Source: Metaphire vulgaris | Lineage: Eukaryota; Annelida; Clitellata; Crassiclitellata; Megascolecidae | Assembly: GCA_018105865.1 (NCBI GenBank) | Contig: CM030835.1 | Location: 6,208,316-6,272,315 of the forward strand | Length of the DNA stretch: 64,000 nt | Reading direction: 5' to 3' | Part shown: positions 57,093-64,000 of the stretch, piece by piece | Numbering within the stretch: the stretch's first letter is position 1 | How the letters are laid out: every line of letters begins with the position of its first letter | Notes under the pieces: model-generated | Databases searched by the model: none | The model's input: only the letters and a program-made list of their open reading frames with translations | Told to the model about the DNA's origin: nothing | Position numbers and translations under genes: made by a program

Positions 57093-60000
57093 ATGGCAAG
57101 CAAGATCCAGTCCGGCGCCGAGGGATCGGGACAGGCGTCGGTGATGCCCGGAGCCGGTTCGACGCCGCGAGGTCGACTCGAGCTGGTGGGGAAAATCGAA
57201 AGCTACGACGACACAGTTAACATGGCAGTCATTATTCCACGTGAAGATGGAATCATATGCGTCAGTGATGACAGGTGCCCGTCATTGTCCTCCCATCCCC
57301 CACTACCTCCTTCGCTCACTATTGTTCTCTCTGCTACCCCTCACTTCCTCCCTCCTCCCATGTTCACGTTTCTAATTGTTCGCTTTTGACTATATGAATC
57401 CCGTCACTTTCCCGTGCATCTGTGATGTTTCCATTTTTTATTTATGGTGACCTATTTAGGGATAAATGCGGAAGAATGATCATTTCTGCGTGTTCGAATT
57501 GGTTAAGAACACCCCATTGTTTAGGCAATGTAGATAACAGTGAAGTACTTCTGTATTTTCAAGGGACAGAGTCACAGAGGGAAAGATTTAGTGCTGCTGA
57601 ATCAAGTTCATTGGCAAGCCATTTGAAAATTAAAATATTTACAGATCACTGTGTGTGTGTTTTGTAATTAAAATGTGTCTCGAAAGTGTTTGTGCATCAT
57701 TGGCACTTTTCCTACTGATCTTTGTTGCCATGGTGAACAAAATCAATATAAATGCAATAATTTGGTTGCTTGCAAGCTATATCAAATCATATTTTGATAT
57801 CATGCGACAATTTTACTTTTGTCTAGAGTGCTTAAGTTTGTGCATATTATTTAGTTAGCTTACTGACACTTCTTAGCATGTAAATTTATTATATGTTATA
57901 ATAAAAGAATAAAAGACATATTTATCATGCCACTGCTTTTGTACAGACTTTTTTGTCATCCCTCTTGTTCTTATTGTTTGGTATGTTTGCTTATAAATTA
58001 TGGCCTTTTTGAGAGTCTGTTCTTACTATTATAATCATTATCATACAGTTAGCAGATGCAAGTTATTTGAAGTAGAGGTCATGCTGTGTTCTTGGAGAAA
58101 TATCTACCTTATGATTGTAGAACTGTCAAAGTATGGATGAAGCGTTATACCGGTCAATACTGGCCAAGTATCTGTCAGAATGTTTCAGGTTGCTTGCTGT
58201 TTTTGCAGTTGAACTGATTTCACTTTTTATTTCAATCAGTCTAAAACCGTGGAGCTTATAATTCATGGCTTTATAGAGAGGAATTGTATGAACATGTTTT
58301 CTCTGACTCCAGAACCGTATCTATGGACAGACTAAAGAAGGATAGAGTTAGATTTTGTGTTTTGATATTGTTGATGACAGTTGATTCTAACTGCTGAATA
58401 TATTAGAAGATATGGATTCTAATATTGCTTAACAGGAATTGACTTGATATCTTGTTTTGTATTTTGCTAAATATCCTTTGCCTGCCACATCACATTGCTT
58501 TAAGTCATTTCATCTTATGCCTTATCTTGTTATTCTAGTTTTTGTATAATTTTCTTTGCATTCGCAGTTCACATTTATTGGCATACACTTTATGTTTTAA
58601 GCAATTTGGATAGTATACTAACTTCAGTTTATGTATTTTAATTTATCTTTTGTTGTCCATGCTGTTATAGGCTTTTGTTTATGTAGCATTTATTTATTCA
58701 TTACAATTGGAATAAAAAATATTGTTGACAGCACTGTGGGAAATATTCAGCTGTAGTTTTTACTATCCTGTGCTTTGTGTCTTGTTTCTTAGGTGCTTGT
58801 GTTTGCATGGACTTTTGTATTGAGCTGCGTCAGCTTGTTGTTGGATTGGATTGTGGAATCATCATGGTTAGTTCTTCGCATAGATTTTTCTGATAATAGA
58901 GATAATATAGGATGTAGAACCTAGAACCTTGTTCATAACTAAGTTAATTTATTGTGCATTTGTAGATTCATGTCCTGATTAACTTTATATTGAAATATAA
59001 ATTTACTATTCATTTTTGTGGTGTTAATACTGTGAAACATATTAAATTCCATTCAGTGTAAAAATTCCTGCTGCAGAATAGTGGTCAACTTTGATCACGT
59101 TATCTGAATGAGACAAGTTAGTAAGTAAAATCTCATGAATTTATGTAGAACTTTCAATGATTTGCTGTATGTTACTTCAGTGGTTTTCACCTAGTCTTAC
59201 TTAGCCTCCTAAACCACTTAAAATCATCATTATTATTATTATTATTATTATTGTTATTGTTATTGTTATTGGGAGATGGGATAGAGGTGATTGGCTATAA
59301 CTTGGCATCGTCTGCAATATTCTCCAGAGTTTGTGATTTGATTCTCATATAAACCAAGATAGTTTAGTGGCTGGTGTTGCCCACAACATGTCACTCCCCA
59401 GGCTGCCTTATTGGTTTGAACAAAGTTGACCTGTATAAATAATGTTACCTGTTTAATTCTGGGATCCTGGCTACACTGCTGGTAATAGAGGTTCAGCTAA
59501 CAAGTTAAATTTTGAAGCAGAAAATGAATTCAGTCCCTAGGAAAATACATCGACTTAATCCAGAATATATCAAGCTAATAACAGAGTACTGAAAATTGGC
59601 AAATTAAAACAGGCAGATAAAAATTTAAAATCTTGTTGTCTTTGTTGCTGTCTTCTGTTGTTTACCTGTGCTTTTCTTTGCTATTAAAATCAATTTAACT
59701 TCACTGCTGTTGCCTTCCAGGAGTTTAAAGTCGGAGACGATTACAACAAAGTACAACATGTGAGAGATTATCCAGGTCAGTTTTGCTGAAGTTGATTCAA
59801 TTTTATTGTCTGTTTATATTATTCATCATCTATCAGTGCAACTCTTTATAAGATATAATATTGTACTTATTAATAAATTTGTATTTATGTAATAGGAAGA
59901 GTATGTGAAAATATGGAGAAATTCTTGCATTTAGTACTAGCAGTGTGATAATTAATAGTAATTAGTTATTGGTAGATTATATTATTGTTATTATTACTAT

Positions 60001-63000
60001 TATTATTATTATGTAAATTATTGGACTATGATACATTTGCTAGAGTTGTGGTTTATTCCTAAGTTTATTTGTTTTATGTGCCATAAATTTATAGAGTTAA
60101 TTAGACTTAATCAACATGAGGTGCTTTCACTTACAGCCCACACTGGCCGTGTGAATGCCGTCCTTCTTGTTGACGAGAACATTTTGTTGAGCTGTGGTTC
60201 TGACAAATGCTTTCAAATAAATTGTACAGAAACTGGTCAGCGACTGACTGGTGGTTACCAGCTTAACACATCTGGTTCATGTCTTCAGTAAGTTTTTGAT
60301 TTTAATATCTTTTTGTGTCAGTTTTTTAATGTGAAAGTGATATTCAAAGTTTCGTCATTTATGAGCATGTGGTAATACATGGCATCTGACATTTCTCCTA
60401 CTTTAAATTTGATATTCAGCTTAGCTGTGGTATATAGTGTGCTGACCTATTTAAGTGTACATGTACCTTGATTGCTTCAGTCCATCTCAGGCTTCCTTCA
60501 TTTTCAGTCTGTGGTTGACCTTCAGGACAATGTTGGCTTTGCTTTAGGTGTCAGTTTATAACTAACTGGTTTATCATAGACCTGAAGACCTATGGTGTCC
60601 CATGTTTGATTGCACTGTGTTATATTATGCAGAGTATCATAGAAACAGCCTACTAGTAGACAGAGGCACAGAGACAACTTTTTCTCCCTATCCCCACCCT
60701 GCACCCAAACATTTATCCCCTTACTCTACATACTTACATGCATTCATAATCGGTAAAGTTATGGAAAAAATACTGAAAGAAAGCATTTTGGAACATTTGA
60801 CTAGGCATAAAATTGTTAAAGATAGTCAGCATGGATTTACAAAGGGGCGTTCATGCCTGACCAACCTGTTGGACTTTCTGGAGGAGGTTTTTGATAAGCT
60901 AGACAAGGGCAAGGGAGTAGACATAATATATTTAGATTTTGCCAAAGCTTTTGATAAAGTACCCCATACAAGGCTGGCTGCCAAACTGAAGTCCTGTGGA
61001 ATAAGGGGCAACATTCTCAGATGGATTGAAAATTGGTTGAAGGGAAGAAGACAGAAGGTTGGCATTAGGGAGGCCTGCAATGGGCAAGAGTTATCAGTGG
61101 AGTGCCTCAGGGCTCAGTGCTTGGGCCATTGCTTTTTCTAATATATATAAATGATATCGATGAAGGATTACTGTCCAAAATTTCAAAGTTTGCCGATGAC
61201 ACAAAGTTATGCAGAAATATAGACTCGGAGGATGATGCAAAAATTTTACAAGAAGATCTAAGGAAATTGTTTCAGTGGTCTGTGGACTGGCAGATGCTTT
61301 TCAATATTGATAAATGTTCTGTAATGCATGTTGGGAAGTCTAATAATGGTAATGAATATTCTTTAGGGGAAGGTTCTAACCACAACAGAAAAGAAAAGAG
61401 ACTTGGGGATAATCACCCATAGAAGTATGAATCCATCTCACCAATGCATGGAGGCAGCAAAAAGGGAAACCAAATGTTGGGAATGGTGAAAAGGACAATT
61501 GTGAGTCGTGACAAAGAGATAATCATTAAACTTTATAAGTCATTAGTAAGGCCTCATCTGGAATACTGTGTTCAGGCTTGGAATCCATTCTTGAAAAAAG
61601 ATATATAGAACTTTTAGAAAAAGTGCAAAGACGAGCAACGAAGATGGTCAATGGGTGCCATAATTTAAGCTACTTAAAAAGACTTCAATATTGTGGACTG
61701 ACAACATTAGAAAGGAGAAGAGAAAGAGGGGATTTGATAGAAACATACAAAATAATGACTGGGAAAGTAGATGTGCCATATGATCGATTCTTTACATTGG
61801 CACACTATAGCAGCACAAGAGGCCACAAGTGCAAAATGTTTAAGCAGAGGGTTGGTCCAAGAAAGAAAAACTTTTTTAGTGCAAGGGTTGTGGACAAATG
61901 GAACAGTTTGGACGAGGTGGGAGTGACAGTTGAAACAGTGAACGGATTCAAAGGCTATCTAGATAAACTAGGTTATTGAATGCAGATGGTTACATCAGTG
62001 GTTTTCACACAGGCTTACTTAGCCTCCTAAACCACTTAAAATCACATTATTATATTATATTATTATATTATATTATAAAGAAAACCAAGAACACCTACAC
62101 AGCGTCATCAATATTATTATTATGAACTTGATAATAGTGCTACTGCTATCATGGTATTACTGTAGTAAACGTCCCCACGGTAATACCACATAAGAAGAAC
62201 CCTGTGCCGCGGTAATTCCGCATTTTTGGCCAAATTTTCTCCATTGCCACGGTAATTACAGCACCTGCAGTAACCGTTGCCATGTCACTCCCTACCTACT
62301 AGTTGAGAACTGGCTTTGGAGTGGCATACCATGAATAATAATGAAAATGTTTAAATTCTGTATGATTTTAAATGAAGAAGTTTTAAATAACTTGTATAAA
62401 TGATTTTATGACTGTTTGATGTCAATTTAAATGACAAATAGCTTTTATCCCTTTTCGTTTTGCAGGTATGATTCATCTTCAAAATATGTGTTCATTGGTG
62501 ACAATAGTGGTCAAATCACTGTTTTTAAGCTTGATGCAGACAAAATCGAGCGATTAACTACCTTAAAAAGACACACAGGTATTACAGTGATGCTTGCATT
62601 TTGCTGCTGTGACAACATTTAATTTGTTTCAGTTTTGTGGCTGCGATGTAAGTGAAACTCGGCAATATGCAGGCTGCTCAATAGCAGCTCAGCAAATCAT
62701 TGATGGACATAATAATTAGTGTAATTTGAATAGAGCTAGTTTTTGCATATGTGAGTTCTCCAGTACATCATCTCTTTGTCCCTCAATCCAGAATCTTTTA
62801 AATGTATGAATCCACTGAACTGGAAGTTTTCTGAGATATATGATGCTGACTGGTTAGGAAAGTGTCGCTTGTGTATATTTTTGCTTAACGATTATATTTT
62901 CAAGTGTGATCAAGTAAATCTGTGAGATGAGATTCAATCTAAGCTCTCTTTCAAAATTACTATCGAATTTGCTGTTGTATTGCAGCAACTGTTCAGTGCA

Positions 63001-63820
63001 TGACTTTGGATAGAAGCCGTCGTCTTCTCTTCTCTGCAAGTCACGACCAGTCAATAGTTGTTTGGAATTTGAAAACAAAGGACTTTGCTGCTTTTGAGCT
63101 TCGCGGACATCTGTGAGTTCACAGTGGGAACAGCAGTGGCGGCTCCACAGGGGGGCCCGGGGAGGGCGTGCCCCCTACTGAATGCCCGGCCCCCTTGTTG
63201 GGACCCTATACTTAATGCTGCATACATAACAACAAATGGTTGGCCCCCATGATTAGAAGTTGCCACCCCAACGGCCCCCACCCCACTTGCCAAATCGTGG
63301 AGCCGCCACTGGGGAACAGTGGGGTGTAATTGGTACAGCTGTTATGATGATGGTGGTGAACATGGCGGTGAGTTTTTTGTCCTAGGGCTGGTTGCACTTC
63401 GCTTTTACGCCACCCGGGGATGGGATGAGTGAACTGGTTTTCCACTGCCTTCATTTCAAATGATTAGGGGTGAACAGTCTGTTCAGTGCTGCAATAAAGT
63501 GGCTGGGGGTCAGATTTGAACCCGCTAAACTCTGATTGAATGGTAAGAATTCTACCACTACTCTGCTGTATCCAGTACAGCTCATGTCAAAAGCTATACA
63601 GCTGCATCTGTGACAGAGTGCTTGACAGACGTACTGATTTTAGATACGAGCTTTTAAGTTTGTTGTCTTTTTAGTGTCAAATAAATTATTGGTTAATATT
63701 TTTGATATTTTTAGCGATAAAGTTCGTGGTATAAGCTTTTGTGAAAACTCAAATCAGTTGCTTTCAGTTGGTGAAGATTGTGTTGTTGTTTGTTGGGACA
63801 TGACAAAGTTTCGTGACCCA
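57093..63820 (+). CDS. WDFY2: WD repeat and FYVE domain protein (WDFY1/WDFY2-type), 5' part
   Basis: WDFY1 and WDFY2 are seven-WD-repeat proteins with a FYVE domain that binds phosphatidylinositol 3-phosphate on early endosomes. Exons visible: 57093-57274, 58121-58188, 58793-58866, 59721-59775, 60137-60287, 62466-62578, 62986-63112, 63715-63820. All phases join. The rest, including the FYVE zinc-binding domain, lies beyond the window. Family landmarks: KIESYDDTVNMAVIIPREDG, VWMKRYTGQYWPS, HTGRVNAVLL, VFIGDNSGQITVFKLD, LLFSASHDQSIVVWNL. VNMAVI is closer to WDFY2 than WDFY1 as I recall them, but the paralog call is tentative. The start at 57093 gives an N-terminal tail rich in Gly and Ser, then WD repeat 1. 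Intron 5 holds a decayed LINE and intron 7 a hAT-like element and a SINE. Introns and exons are AT-rich like those of MTRR. Confidence 0.9.
59173..59275 (+). mobile_element. LINE tail remnant with ATT/GTT repeat
   Basis: TCAGTGGTTTTCACCTAG and TTAGCCTCCTAAACCACTTA match the LINE tail at 61994-62040, followed by ATT and TTG triplets. WDFY intron 3. Confidence 0.75.
60740..62075 (+). mobile_element. Decayed CR1/jockey-type LINE, 5'-truncated, in WDFY intron 5
   Basis: Reverse transcriptase blocks in order: GKVMEKILKESILEHL, QHGFTKGRSCLTNLLDF, YLDFAKAFDKVPH, then after a frameshift PQGSVLGPLLFLIYINDID, the active-site FADDTKL, then VRPHLEYCVQAWNPFL, LEKVQRRATKMVNGC and SARVVDKWNSLDEV before a stop at 61977-61979. 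At least two frameshifts and a stop, so inactive. The 3' tail ends in ATTAT repeats. No endonuclease domain is present. It is the longest copy of the family whose tails occur at 11955, 40796, 45535 and 59173. Confidence 0.88.
63134..63311. mobile_element. Short hAT-like element, CAGTGGCGGCTCCAC type, perfect duplication
   Basis: Inverted ends CAGTGGCGGCTCCAC / GTGGAGCCGCCACTG, flanked on both sides by gggaacag. 178 bp, non-coding. It begins 22 bases after the donor of WDFY exon 7. The intact ends suggest a young insertion. Confidence 0.9.
63466..63577 (-). repeat. tRNA-derived SINE head
   Basis: Minus strand AGAGTAGTGGTAGAATTCTT (A-box-like) and AGCGGGTTCAAATCTGACC (B-box-like) align with the 39498 copy, including the following CAGCACTGAACAGACTGTTC segment. 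WDFY intron 7. Confidence 0.6.
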
Positions 63821-64000
63821 GTAAGTCGGTTATATCTAACAAACAGTGCTTTGTTGTTTTCAAATTTTTTAATTAGGAATTATAAAAACTGTGGATTGCT
63901 TTGCAACTGTAAAAAGAGAAGATTATTTGACTGAACTCTTCAAGAAGTGTTTAGCAGTAATTGTTATTAGTGGCTTAAAATTCACGTTTGTCAATTCTTG

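Noticed and set aside
60602..60740. Extra WDFY exon at the start of the LINE open frame
   Set aside because: The frame before the reverse transcriptase blocks has no WD-repeat similarity, and exons at 60137-60287 and 62466-62578 already join in phase.
63466..63577. Functional tRNA gene on the minus strand
   Set aside because: Box-like sequences are present, but the B box is degenerate and no acceptor stem closes; the segment is repeated elsewhere as a SINE.

Overview
The window is animal (metazoan) nuclear DNA. Four conserved protein-coding genes are split by many GT-AG introns and embedded in non-coding DNA full of transposable-element remnants, LINE and SINE fragments and long trinucleotide microsatellites. 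The genes are of animal type. The repeat landscape (very many short hAT-like elements, CR1/jockey-type LINE tails, tRNA-derived SINE heads, an over-used TAGGCCTA octamer) suggests a marine invertebrate, possibly a non-vertebrate deuterostome. That placement is inference; nothing here names the species.

Layout. (1) 171-9146, plus strand: a complete methionine synthase reductase (MTRR) gene in 14 coding exons, with one apparent frameshift in exon 4. (2) 9147-18643: about 9.5 kb of gene desert made of nested short DNA transposons and microsatellites. (3) 18644-31516, plus strand: a complete ferric-chelate reductase 1-like gene (Reeler + DOMON + cytochrome b561) in 14 coding exons, 618 residues. 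(4) 33775-52395, minus strand: a complete Na+/K+-ATPase alpha subunit gene in 19 coding exons, 1025 residues, whose introns carry long triplet repeats, inverted repeats and transposons. It is tail-to-tail with the reductase. (5) 52396-57092: intergenic, repeats only. (6) 57093 to beyond the window end, plus strand: the first eight coding exons of a WDFY1/WDFY2-type WD-repeat gene, with a decayed LINE in one intron. Exon phases join in frame in all models except at the MTRR exon 4 frameshift.

The genes do not form an operon or a shared pathway. MTRR keeps methionine synthase active in the cytosol, the FRRS1-like protein is a membrane electron-transfer reductase, the P-type ATPase sets plasma-membrane Na+/K+ gradients, and WDFY proteins act on early endosomes.

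The most striking unexplained signal is in the mobile DNA. At least 18 short elements with CAG...CTG or CATGGGCG-type inverted ends are flanked by recognisable 8-bp target duplications, seven of them perfect. Across several different end-types a shared internal core, ACAAGCAAAAAAGGTCATC or its complement, recurs about 28-30 times. These elements and the TAGGCCTA octamer are dense between about 9.5 and 57 kb and nearly absent from the two ends. I found no new defence or biosynthetic system. The candidate novelty is this family of modular non-autonomous elements, together with a 129-bp inverted repeat and a 40-bp hairpin inside Na+/K+-ATPase introns.
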